In this document: positions 1 through 7,915 of the stretch, in pieces | Position numbering within the stretch: position 1 is the stretch's first letter | Layout of the letters: the number at the start of each line of letters is the position of its first letter | Assembly (NCBI GenBank): GCA_049670505.1 | Contig: JBATTK010000189.1 | Coordinates: 1 to 48,838 of the forward strand | Source: JBATTK01 sp049670505 | GTDB taxonomy: Bacteria > Bacteroidota > Bacteroidia > Flavobacteriales > Flavobacteriaceae | DNA length: 48,838 bases | Direction of reading: 5' to 3' | The notes under the pieces: generated by a model | Told to the model about the DNA's origin: nothing | What the model saw: the letters and a program-made list of their open reading frames with translations, nothing else | Database searches by the model: none | Translations under genes and position numbers: made by a program

Positions 1-673
1 GGTTAACTCCCCCATCCCTTCTTCCATTTACAAGAGGCGAAGTATAATCGATGAATTGCACGTGGCTTGACAATTGCTTTAAATCATCCCAGTTGTTGTG
101 ATAATCAGTATTAGAACTATTTTTTAGTCTGGTTTGTTCGTTGGCTCGAGCATGTGATACAAAAATTATCGATTTCATCGCACTTTTTTTTGCTCCTTCT
201 TTAATTGCCTTTTTTAGGGCCAGATAGGGTAGTTGTACTCCCCCTGCTGCAAAAATCATTAGGGGTTCTTTTTTATTTGCCATGCTGATCTGAGCAGCAA
301 GATGATTGATTGCTTCTGTTCTCTCCCCTTGTGATTGTGCAACATCAAAGAATACGTCATCCCCGTTTTCTTCTTCCGTTATACCAAAAAACACTGCAGT
401 TTGCAAAGCACTTTTTCTGTGTTCTTCAGCATGAGTTGGTTTCCCTCCAAAATTGGTGTTGAAATGAAAATGCACAATCCGATCGGCCAGACCAACACGA
501 TCAAATACTGCTAAAGTCATGGCCGAAGCTGCTACATCGTCCCTATCCTGATTAAAACCATCACATGAATATGCATAATTATATCTGGCTTGGTTATCTA
601 TCTTTTGACCAAAACATACTGCGCTTAGTAGACACAGGAAATAAAACAAAATATGTAGTTTGACGCACTTCAT
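1..673 (-). CDS. Secreted protein of unknown function, 3' part cut by window edge
   Basis: An open minus-strand frame starts at ATG 673-671 and runs without a stop to position 1, so at least 224 residues are present and the C-terminus lies outside the window. Residues 1-23 form a signal peptide with a hydrophobic core and a cleavage region around CFGQ, typical of flavobacterial exported proteins. There is no strict lipobox. The mature part has an acidic DRDDVAA motif near residue 44 and a hydrophobic strand followed by AAGG near residue 140, which faintly recall the Asp-rich and glycine loops of nucleoside-hydrolase-like folds. That resemblance is my inference and weak. I do not recognise the family. 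The gene is separated from pyc by about 800 bp and is probably an independent chromosomal gene. Confidence 0.7.
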   Translation of the reverse strand, partial: MKCVKLHILFYFLCLLSAVCFGQKIDNQARYNYAYSCDGFNQDRDDVAASAMTLAVFDRVGLADRIVHFHFNTNFGGKPTHAEEHRKSALQTAVFFGITEEENGDDVFFDVAQSQGERTEAINHLAAQISMANKKEPLMIFAAGGVQLPYLALKKAIKEGAKKSAMKSIIFVSHARANEQTRLKNSSNTDYHNNWDDLKQLSSHVQFIDYTSPLVNGRRDGGVN

Positions 674-1473
674 ATTTTCTGAATTTGTTAGACAGTTGTG
701 AATATATCCTCAAGAAAAACCAATGTTTACTTCATAATATTCCTACGGAATGTTTTCAGTTGTTTTAGCTTAAAAGAACATTGCTCTAAATTTCAAAAAC
801 TAAAGATAATTTCTAGCGCAGTACAATGTATCCTGTACAATCCTGATACCCTAACGGCCCCTATGTCCCATTTACAAATGGTCAGTAAGTCTTTAGGCGA
901 AGTGATAAACCTTTATTAAGTTCCTCCTCCGTAACTCCTATGACCACACCCGTGGCATCTTTCTTAACGGAAGTAGATTTTTATCTTGTGGTGCGGTGCA
1001 GATAATTGAAATCAAATCTGAATTGTCAAAATTTGGAAACTAAACAAATCTATATATGGAGTTTTCATAAGTATTAAATCCAAATGCTTTCTTCGGATTT
1101 TTTCGGTCTCCTGATATTTTACTGAATTCAAGTACTCTTAGGGAGCCAAATATCCTTAACTAAAACATAGGTAATTATGATTGTTTTATCATTTACACAG
1201 ATTTTAGGATAAAATTAGACTTATAGTTTTCCTAAAACCACCAAAATGAATACCTAGACCGATACTTTTTTTGCTCTATATAATTTTTTGAAGTAAAACA
1301 TATTAGTCTTAGTTGTAATCATTTAAATAGGCAAAAGGAGCCTTGCTTTAATCGCTTTGAATTGTCAATCGAAAAAAATTATCATAAGCCCCAAACAACA
1401 AGAAATGTTTTTTTTAGCTTCTGAGTAGCAACTAAATTCTTAAAAGGAAAACGATTGCTATCCTTTTTAGGCC
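674..1473. other. Gene-poor intergenic stretch
   Basis: About 800 bp of AT-rich DNA between the secreted-protein gene and the end of pyc. The only open frame of any size (698-919, +) has a composition and sequence unlike a real protein, with no recognisable motif. I see no tRNA, no large repeat and no convincing conserved element. The promoter of the leftward secreted-protein gene must lie in its first part. Confidence 0.6.
1442..1467 (-). terminator. Weak hairpin after pyc
   Basis: AAAAGGA (1442-1448) and TCCTTTT (1461-1467) form a 7-bp stem with a 12-nt loop, 6 bp past the pyc stop codon. Read on the minus strand the second arm ends in a short T tract. The stem is weak, so this is only a possible terminator. 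Confidence 0.35.
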
Positions 1474-4400
1474 TTACTTTAGCACCAACACCAAGTCGTC
1501 CGTATTTACTAATTTACCGCCGGATAATTGTATTTTATCCACTATACCTTCCCGCGTTGCTGTGACCGTAGTTTCCATTTTCATGGCTTCAATAACAAAA
1601 AGTGGTTGGTTCTTTTTTACTTCCTGACCCTTCTTGACCAATACACTGGAAAGCAGACCTTGTAAAGGAGACCCTATTTCTTTTGGATCGTCGGCTCCTG
1701 CTTTTATATTTTCGACCTTCACCACTTTTACGGAGGTATCTTTTACAACTACATTACGTAATTGCCCATTTACCTTAAAAAAGACACTTACATTACCGGC
1801 ATCGTCCGGTTCCCCCTTAAGCATTAAGGAAATCAATACATTTTTCCCCCTATCCAGTTCCACCATAATCTCCTCTCCCACTTCCATGCCGTAGAAGAAA
1901 TTCTTGGTGGGAATATTCATGACATTGCCATATTTCACATGATGGTTATAGGCATCCGTAAATACTTTGGGATAGAGTTTAAAGGAAAGGAAATCCGTGA
2001 CCGACAGTTCCCTTCCCATTCCTTTTTTGAACTTGCGTTTAAAAGAAGAGAATTCCTTATCGAAATCTATAGGCTCCAAATGTGCATTGGGCCTTTCCGT
2101 ATAGGGTTTTTCATCTTTTAAAATGATTTTCTGCAACTCTTTTGGAAATCCGCCAACGGGTTGTCCCAAATCGCCCCTAAAGAAACTTTTTACGGATTCT
2201 GGGAACGATATACTTTCACCTTTTTCCAAAACATCGCTCGTGGTATATCCATTTGCAATAAGGTATTGCGCCATATCACCTACCACTTTGGAACTTGGGG
2301 TAACCTTAATAATATCACCAAAAAGCTGGTTCACGTCCCCGTACATTTTGGTAACCTCAGGAAATTTATCCTCCAAGCCCAAGGCTATCGCCTGTCCTTT
2401 TAGGTTGGAATACTGTCCTCCCGGAATTTCATGGTCATAAACTTCTCCTGAACCTGCTTTTAGGCCTGACTCAAAAGTGTAATAGTAGCTACGGACCGTT
2501 TCCCAATAATTGGAGTATTGTGCCAGTTTTTTAGCATCCAAATCATTTTCACGTTCGTTAAAACGCATCATTTCCAATACGGAATTGAAGTTGGGCTGTG
2601 CCGTAAGACCGGATAGGCCGCCCAGGGCAACGTCCACGACATCCACACCGGCTTCAACGGCCTTTAGGTACATCGCCGCTTGTACGGATGAGGTATCATG
2701 GGTATGTAAGTGAATAGGAATCTTCACTTCCGACTTTAAAGCCGATACCAATTCATAGGCTGCGGCAGGTTTCAATAGTCCGGCCATATCCTTGATGCCC
2801 AAAATATGGGCCCCGGCATTTTCTATATCCTTGGCAAGTTGTATGTAATACTTTAAATTGTATTTTGTTTTGGCCGGGTTTAAAATATCCCCTGTATAAC
2901 AAAGCGATCCTTCTGCTAAACCGCCTGTTCTCTTACGAACATATTCTATACAGGGCGCAATGGATTTCATCCAGTTTAGTGAATCAAAAATCCGAAAAAC
3001 ATCCACTCCGGTTTCCCAAGACTGTTCCACGAATTTTTCGATGAGGTTGTCCGGATAAGCGGTATAACCCACCCCATTGGAACCGCGTATCAACATTTGT
3101 AATAGCACATTGGGCATTGCTTTTCTTAGCAATGCCAATCGTTCCCATGGATTTTCCATTAAAAAGCGCAGGCATACATCAAACGTTGCCCCTCCCCAGA
3201 CCTCCATACTAAAAATATTAGGGAAGTCCTTGGCATAGCCCTCGGCCACTTTCATCATATCGGTCGTACGCATGCGGGTGGCCAACAGGCTTTGGTGGGC
3301 ATCGCGCATGGTGGTATCGGTATAATGGATTTTCTTTTCGTTCTTTAACCAGTCTGTAAATTTTTCTGGACCAAGTTCCGTCAATAGATCTTTTGTTCCC
3401 TTGGGATAAGGACTATACTTATCAAAGGGAGGGACGATTGGTTTTGAAAAGGTTCGCGTAAGATCTATTTTTTTTACATCGGGATTACCATTAACAATGG
3501 TTTCTCCTAAAAATTGAACCAATTTGTTCGCTCGGTTTCTAGGTTCTATAAACTCGAACAAGACATCCTCGTTCTTAATGAAGTTTACGGTTACTTTGCC
3601 ATCCCTAAAAGTGGGATGTTTTAGAATATTATCTAGAAAAGCCATGTTCGTATTTACCCCACGGATTCTGAATTCGGATAAGGCCCTTCTCATCTTTCGA
3701 CAAGAACCGTCCAAAGTCCTACTGATCGCCGAAACTTTCACCAACATGGAGTCAAAAAATGGAGAAATAGCCACGCCTTGATAAATACTACCTGCATCTA
3801 AACGAATACCAAATCCCGAAGCACTACGGTAAGTAGTTACCACGCCGTAATCAGGCTTGAAATCGTTCGAGGGGTCTTCTGTTGTAATCCGGCATTGCAG
3901 GGCATAGCCGGTGATGACGATCGCTTCTTGGTTTTGAATCTTTATCTGCTTGTCCGATAATTTGTAGCCTCCGGCAATAAATAGTTGGGCCTTTACCAAA
4001 TCGATATTGGTAATCATTTCCGTTACCGTATGCTCTACCTGTATCCTAGGGTTTACCTCAATGAAATAGATACTACCATCATCATCTACTAAAAATTCTA
4101 CAGTACCAATGTTGTTATAATTTACTGCTTTACAGATAGCGATAGCATAAGCATAAAGGCTATCCTTGGTCTCTTGTGGCAAACCAAAAGAAGGTGCAAA
4201 TTCTATTACTTTCTGATAACGACGTTGTACGGAACAATCTCGTTCATATAAATGTACCATATTGCCATGGGAATCGGCAACAATCTGTATTTCGATATGT
4301 TTTGGGTTCTCTACAAATTTTTCCAAGAAAACCGTATCGTCCCCAAAAGCGTTCAAAGATTCTCTTTTTGCTTCAGGAAAAGCTTTTTTTAACTCCTCTT

Positions 4401-4926
4401 TGGCGCGAATAACCCGCATGCCACGGCCACCGCCACCGGAAGCTGCCTTAAGCATTATGGGATAGCCGATGCGGTTTGCCTCGGAAATGGCAATGTCTAT
4501 GTTTGTTAGGGCGGCCGTGCTACTTTCAATGACTGGAACACCATTAGCAACGGCAACTTCCTTTGCCATTATCTTATCGCCCAACTCTTTAAGGACAGAT
4601 ACTTTTGGACCCACGAAAATAATACCGTTATCGGCACATTTTTGGGCGAATTCGGCATTTTCGGATAGGAATCCGTACCCTGGGTGTATGGCATCTACAT
4701 CATTTTCCTTGGCCACTTGAATGATCGTATCTATATTCAAATAAGGTTTTAAAGGCTCATTCTCCTCTCCTATTTGATAACACTCATCCGCTTTGTAACG
4801 ATGCAATGAATAGCGATCCTCATAAGTGTATACTCCCACAGTTTTTAAACCAACCTCTACACAAGCCCTAAAAATTCTGATGGCTATTTCTCCTCTATTG
4901 GCTACTAATACTTTTTGAATCTTCAT
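1474..4926 (-). CDS. pyc: Pyruvate carboxylase
   Basis: A single 1150-residue polypeptide with the full pyruvate carboxylase architecture. It has an N-terminal biotin carboxylase with ATP-grasp (about 1-460, glycine-rich loop GGGGRGM, and the VEFL and EVNPRIQVEHTVTE segments), a carboxyltransferase TIM barrel (about 530-810, DTTMRDAHQSL near its start and HLHTHDT metal ligands), a tetramerisation region, and a C-terminal biotinyl domain with EAMKMETT, where the Lys is biotinylated. It carboxylates pyruvate to oxaloacetate in the cytoplasm to refill the TCA cycle. The length is normal for the family and no lesion is seen. It is a housekeeping gene that marks the chromosomal side of the junction. 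A decayed AraC-type regulator gene sits 29 bp upstream. Confidence 0.97.
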   Translation of the reverse strand: MKIQKVLVANRGEIAIRIFRACVEVGLKTVGVYTYEDRYSLHRYKADECYQIGEENEPLKPYLNIDTIIQVAKENDVDAIHPGYGFLSENAEFAQKCADNGIIFVGPKVSVLKELGDKIMAKEVAVANGVPVIESSTAALTNIDIAISEANRIGYPIMLKAASGGGGRGMRVIRAKEELKKAFPEAKRESLNAFGDDTVFLEKFVENPKHIEIQIVADSHGNMVHLYERDCSVQRRYQKVIEFAPSFGLPQETKDSLYAYAIAICKAVNYNNIGTVEFLVDDDGSIYFIEVNPRIQVEHTVTEMITNIDLVKAQLFIAGGYKLSDKQIKIQNQEAIVITGYALQCRITTEDPSNDFKPDYGVVTTYRSASGFGIRLDAGSIYQGVAISPFFDSMLVKVSAISRTLDGSCRKMRRALSEFRIRGVNTNMAFLDNILKHPTFRDGKVTVNFIKNEDVLFEFIEPRNRANKLVQFLGETIVNGNPDVKKIDLTRTFSKPIVPPFDKYSPYPKGTKDLLTELGPEKFTDWLKNEKKIHYTDTTMRDAHQSLLATRMRTTDMMKVAEGYAKDFPNIFSMEVWGGATFDVCLRFLMENPWERLALLRKAMPNVLLQMLIRGSNGVGYTAYPDNLIEKFVEQSWETGVDVFRIFDSLNWMKSIAPCIEYVRKRTGGLAEGSLCYTGDILNPAKTKYNLKYYIQLAKDIENAGAHILGIKDMAGLLKPAAAYELVSALKSEVKIPIHLHTHDTSSVQAAMYLKAVEAGVDVVDVALGGLSGLTAQPNFNSVLEMMRFNERENDLDAKKLAQYSNYWETVRSYYYTFESGLKAGSGEVYDHEIPGGQYSNLKGQAIALGLEDKFPEVTKMYGDVNQLFGDIIKVTPSSKVVGDMAQYLIANGYTTSDVLEKGESISFPESVKSFFRGDLGQPVGGFPKELQKIILKDEKPYTERPNAHLEPIDFDKEFSSFKRKFKKGMGRELSVTDFLSFKLYPKVFTDAYNHHVKYGNVMNIPTKNFFYGMEVGEEIMVELDRGKNVLISLMLKGEPDDAGNVSVFFKVNGQLRNVVVKDTSVKVVKVENIKAGADDPKEIGSPLQGLLSSVLVKKGQEVKKNQPLFVIEAMKMETTVTATREGIVDKIQLSGGKLVNTDDLVLVLK

Positions 4927-4955
4927 GATAGAAATTTAAATGTGATGTTTTTTAA

Positions 4956-5375
4956 TCAGATGATTTGGAAAATCTTTGACATTTTCACAACAAATCTGCT
5001 CCATGACCTGTTGTAACGCCGTTTCAACAAAACGGATATGGGTTGCATTTCTGGAATATCAAAAAAACCTTGCCCCAAAAATACCTCCTTAAAATGTATA
5101 GGAATCGCCTCGGCCTCCAAATTCGAATTTTCTTCAAAATAAGCATCGTCATTCAACCACATATGTGGTAGATTCTTATCAATGAGCACCACGTCCCCTT
5201 TATTGAACCTTTTTATATTATCGCCTACAAAACGCATTCCCGAACTTTTGATAATAACAACCGGTTCATATTCTTCATGAAAATGCCAGACCCGCAAGAA
5301 GTTGGGATAAAGATTTAAAAATATGGTGAGGGATCTATTTACCTCACTGGATCTGTTCAGTAGATGAAGTTTCAT
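4956..5375 (-). pseudogene. Truncated AraC-family regulator (cupin half only)
   Basis: The 139-residue frame matches only the N-terminal sensor half of a flavobacterial AraC regulator. It keeps the cupin-like strands WHFHEEYEPVVIIKSSG, the GDVVLIDKNLPHMW segment and the EAIPIHFKE segment. Such proteins are normally near 290 residues, with two helix-turn-helix motifs in the C-terminal 100, and these are entirely absent. After about residue 116 the sequence changes character (RRYNRSWSRF) and stops. In the adjacent frame, 4936-5025 stays open with a protein-like tail ending in LIKKHHI before a TAA. This pattern fits an internal deletion joining the 5' half of the AraC gene, out of frame, to the 3' end of another coding sequence. 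It probably cannot bind DNA. Family assignment is from known homologues; the deletion scenario is inference. Confidence 0.75.
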
Positions 5376-5895
5376 CGGGGTTGCATCGGTTCAAGTTATA
5401 CAAAGTTAACGAATGTAAAAAAAGTATTGGTTTAATATCAATTATTGTAGGTCCGTGTTGATTATCCTAAAGCCAATTGACATACTTCCTCAATTTTATC
5501 GAAAATAATCTGAAATCAAATAACATGAAGATTACAAAACATTTACATTCGTATAACGAAAGTTACTTTGACATAATTTATAAGTCAACAAATCGTACAT
5601 ATCGATTGCGAAAATTAGCAAAGACACGACTCTGGCTGACTTTAGAACTTAAGGCTCGAGACCCAGTCAAACTTCTTTCCACTAAATCCTTAGATTCATT
5701 TTTATCGGTCCCTAGTATAGAATATACGTATAACTTCGTACTGGTATTTATTCATTGTTTATGAAAATAAATTTGTCGTAAACAAACCTTTTTTGGGACA
5801 CTCTGATACATAATTAAATGGTATAAGAATGAAATCAATTCCACTATTAATTAAACTTATATTCAAAAACCCATGCATTAGAAGTATTTGATTCC

Positions 5896-5920
5896 TCAGG
5901 TTCAAATCCTGGTTCCCCGA
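5896..5920 (+). other. tRNA T-arm and acceptor-3' like fragment
   Basis: TCAGG (5896-5900), the T-loop-like TTCAAAT and CCTGG (5908-5912) form a 5-bp T-arm (one U-G pair). Then TTCCCCG and an A follow, as in the 3' strand of an acceptor stem. No matching 5' half exists within 100 bp upstream, so this is a fragment and not a tRNA gene. It may be a relic left by integration into a tRNA gene. Confidence 0.4.
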
Positions 5921-6042
5921 GAACCTATTGGTGTTAGGCAAAATAAATTAGGTATTTAACAAAATACGTAACCATTTTCGTCACCTTCATTGTATCATTT
6001 AGAGTAATTTGAATTGATTTATATTTTATCTTTAAAACACAA

Positions 6043-6072
6043 AATCCTGATAATCAATTGATTATCAGGATT
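6043..6072. repeat. Perfect 30-bp palindrome, probable bidirectional terminator
   Basis: AATCCTGATAATCAA (6043-6057) is followed at once by its exact reverse complement (6058-6072). As RNA this makes a long hairpin in either direction. On the minus strand it lies just downstream of the tRNA-3'-like block at 6085-6109, a position expected for a tRNA terminator. There is no long T run, so it could instead be a protein-binding or recombination site. Confidence 0.6.
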
Positions 6073-6084
6073 AAAATACTAAAA

Positions 6085-6109
6085 GTCGGGGTGGCAGAGT
6101 TAGAACCCT
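6085..6109 (-). other. tRNA 3'-end-like block, candidate attachment site
   Basis: Read on the minus strand, the block has CTCTGCCACCCCGAC followed by TTTT. This is like the 3' strand of a T-stem plus an acceptor 3' strand (CCCCGAC) and a T tract. The T-loop TTCTAAC is degenerate and the 5' strand of the T-stem does not pair. So only the last 15-20 nt look tRNA-derived, as in an att site regenerated by tRNA-targeting integration. No integrase gene is next to it. Inference. Confidence 0.4.
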
Positions 6110-6157
6110 TCCAACATACCGTTTGATAACCAATTGGTTACAATATTTTTTCAAAAC

Positions 6158-6182
6158 AGGACACGTGATAGGACACGTGTCC
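6158..6182. repeat. Direct repeat AGGACACGTG x2 ending in a palindrome
   Basis: AGGACACGTG occurs at 6158-6167 and 6170-6179, a 12-bp period. The second copy is part of the perfect palindrome GGACACGTGTCC (6171-6182). Such phased repeats suggest protein-binding sites, for example recombinase or excisionase arm sites. No protein is assigned. Confidence 0.5.
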
Positions 6183-6438
6183 CGGAGTTTTGATGCTTTC
6201 GCATGTTAAATATAAGAAAGGTATACCAAAACAGTACAAAGGATATCAAATTTAATTTATCTACCATCTGAATCCTTAAAGCTGATACTATAAACTCTTT
6301 ACAAAAGGTGCGTTCTGTATAGAGTATCCCTATTCTGATTTTATAAGTAAAGGAAATTCAACCTAAGCCAAGTTGTTTAGCGTATCTAAGTGCTAATGAG
6401 ATGGTTTAATTCGAGCCCAAGAAGGGGAGCATCTAAGT

Positions 6439-6470
6439 CCAGCAAAACATTGTTTTTGTTGGGTTTTTTT
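6439..6470 (+). terminator. Hairpin with T tract upstream of the SIR2 gene
   Basis: CCAGCAAAAC (6439-6448) pairs, with one bulge and one G-T pair, with GTTTTTGTTGG (6452-6462), and seven T residues follow the third G. This is a good intrinsic terminator on the plus strand. It lies just after a tRNA-like stretch (TTCGAGCCCAAG and GGGGAGCA, 6409-6432), whose coding status I cannot establish. Confidence 0.55.
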
Positions 6471-6483
6471 ATTTTTAAGAACT

Positions 6484-6548
6484 TTTTATCCCAGATTTTA
6501 TCCCATTTATAAGAATTTGTAAAGTATATGGGAACTTCTTTATCTTTC
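6484..6548 (+). promoter_or_regulatory. Promoter with repeat operator-like motif for the SIR2 gene
   Basis: TTTG (6516-6519) and TATCTTTC (6541-6548, one mismatch to TAnnTTTG) are spaced by 21 bp, close to the Bacteroidota consensus. The -7 box ends 5 bp before the ATG at 6554, so the leader would be absent or extremely short. Upstream, TTTTATCCCA occurs twice (6484-6493 and 6496-6505) with a 12-bp period, where a regulator could bind. Confidence 0.5.
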
Positions 6549-6553
6549 CTGTT

Positions 6554-7828
6554 ATGAAAAAACTATTGGTTGTTTTGGGAGCTGGTGCTTCAATAGATTT
6601 TGGAATGCCTAGAGTCACTGATGTTGATGAATTATTTGAAAAGTTAGCTAGTCAACATTTTCCTATTATAGAAAATAGAACTAGCGTGAATGACAATCTT
6701 TATAATTGGGTGAAAAGCAACTTCAATAAATATGAGTTAAAAAATCTTAATTATGAAGATATGATGTTCAAAATCCAAAGTATTGCATCACTTTCAAAGA
6801 ACCATAAAATATGTTTTGGTAATGATTCTGATTATGTATTACCTAAAGTGTTTCCAAAGATAAGATCGTATTATCACTATGAAACTATTGCAAATTCAAA
6901 TGAACTAATCAAGATGAATGCTGTTTTGAATCATGGGCTATTAACAACTATAAGAGAAAAGAGTAAAAATTTACAAACAGAAAAAGAGGTTGAATTAAAA
7001 AGGATTAAGCAGTTTTTCAATTATCTAAGTCAAGATTTCGAAATAGGATTTGTCAACCTTAATCATGATAACGTATTATTGTCGGCAATGCCCGAATTAA
7101 AAACAGGCTTTGATAAGGATACTGGAAAATTTAATTCAGAAATATTTTATAATAATGAATGGAATTTTTGTTATCATATTCATGGATCTATTCATTTCAA
7201 TATGGAAGATGAGAATATAATGTGGAAAGAAGATTTAAATGGGAAATTTGGTTTAGGAGCCCCAAATAGACGGAGTTTTGATACAGAGGAGGGAGCTACA
7301 CACCCAATGTCAACAATAATTACCGGGAAGGATAAGATTAATCAAATTTACCGAGAGCCTTTTAGACAGTATTTTTTAAGTTTAGATAAGAAGATTTATG
7401 AGTCCGATACAATTCTATTTATAGGATATGGTTTTAATGATTCCTATCTTAATGAGCTTTTACGGACACACTCTTTGGATAAGAGTAAAAGGAGAAATAT
7501 TGTAGTGATTGATTACCAAGAAGAAGCGTTGCGCAGTCTTTCAGAAGGTGGTAGTGAATGGGGGGTTAAACTTTTAAGTACGGCTGCAACACCCTTTTAT
7601 CAAATGGGAAATGGTAGCACGAACACGGATTATAGGCCTGACAAGGTTGATGAGTACAAGAGAACTCGAACTTTTGAATTTAGTGACAGCTATGATAATC
7701 CTTTGTATGTTTGGTATTCAGGTTTTCTTGATGCTTGTGAAAATAAGGAAAAAGTAAAGAAGGCATTGGATGGATACGTTTATGAACCGAACGGTTGTTT
7801 ATCAAAAACTCGCACTGGATATCATTAA
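6554..7828 (+). CDS. SIR2-domain protein, probable NAD-consuming defence effector
   Basis: The 424-residue protein carries SIR2-family motifs. They are the NAD-binding GAGAS (9-13) followed by GMP, NLNHD (168-172) in the position of the T-x-N-x-D motif, HIHGS (208-212) with the probable catalytic His210, and FIGYGFND (289-296). All catalytic-type residues appear intact. No membrane segment or signal peptide is seen, so it should be cytoplasmic. Stand-alone SIR2 proteins of this kind are NADases in several phage-defence systems (Thoeris ThsA, DSR, SIR2-pAgo). A role in abortive infection is therefore inferred here, not shown. The next gene, 87 bp downstream on the same strand, encodes an AlbA_2 protein and is likely co-transcribed. 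Codon usage looks AT-rich, as for acquired DNA. Confidence 0.85.
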   Translation: MKKLLVVLGAGASIDFGMPRVTDVDELFEKLASQHFPIIENRTSVNDNLYNWVKSNFNKYELKNLNYEDMMFKIQSIASLSKNHKICFGNDSDYVLPKVFPKIRSYYHYETIANSNELIKMNAVLNHGLLTTIREKSKNLQTEKEVELKRIKQFFNYLSQDFEIGFVNLNHDNVLLSAMPELKTGFDKDTGKFNSEIFYNNEWNFCYHIHGSIHFNMEDENIMWKEDLNGKFGLGAPNRRSFDTEEGATHPMSTIITGKDKINQIYREPFRQYFLSLDKKIYESDTILFIGYGFNDSYLNELLRTHSLDKSKRRNIVVIDYQEEALRSLSEGGSEWGVKLLSTAATPFYQMGNGSTNTDYRPDKVDEYKRTRTFEFSDSYDNPLYVWYSGFLDACENKEKVKKALDGYVYEPNGCLSKTRTGYH

Positions 7829-7915
7829 AACGTTTGATATTGAGTACAAATAGATTTCATAGGTCGTCTCCAATTGATTTGACAAAATGATTATAAAATA
7901 GGTTGAGCAAAATTT

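Larger units (their letters stand above)
5376..6553. other. Non-coding junction between chromosome-like and accessory DNA
   Basis: Nearly 1.2 kb without a convincing gene. Frames at 5477-5764 (+) and 5759-5941 (-) have no recognisable motifs and I treat them as chance. The region holds tRNA-3'-end-like fragments, a 30-bp palindrome, two short direct-repeat pairs and a terminator, each listed separately. This mixture is typical of old attachment sites, and it lies exactly between pyc and the first accessory genes. Confidence 0.6.

Noticed and set aside
698..919. 73-codon open frame on the plus strand
   Set aside because: Composition and sequence are not protein-like, there is no recognisable motif, and the region looks like AT-rich intergenic DNA.
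1474..4926. Several long plus-strand frames opposite pyc
   Set aside because: They are antisense shadows of the pyruvate carboxylase coding sequence, with no independent motifs.
5477..5764. 95-codon plus-strand frame
   Set aside because: No domain or homologue recognised, and it lies in the gene-poor junction. A real gene cannot be excluded but is not supported.
5840..5925. A complete tRNA gene at this place
   Set aside because: Only the T-arm and acceptor 3' strand are seen; no matching 5' acceptor strand, D-arm or anticodon arm lies upstream.
5759..5941. 60-codon minus-strand frame
   Set aside because: It overlaps the tRNA-like fragment and has no motif, so it is probably chance.
6382..6440. 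A functional tRNA with GGGGAGCA end
   Set aside because: The T-stem does not pair and no 5' half is visible. Only a resemblance remains.
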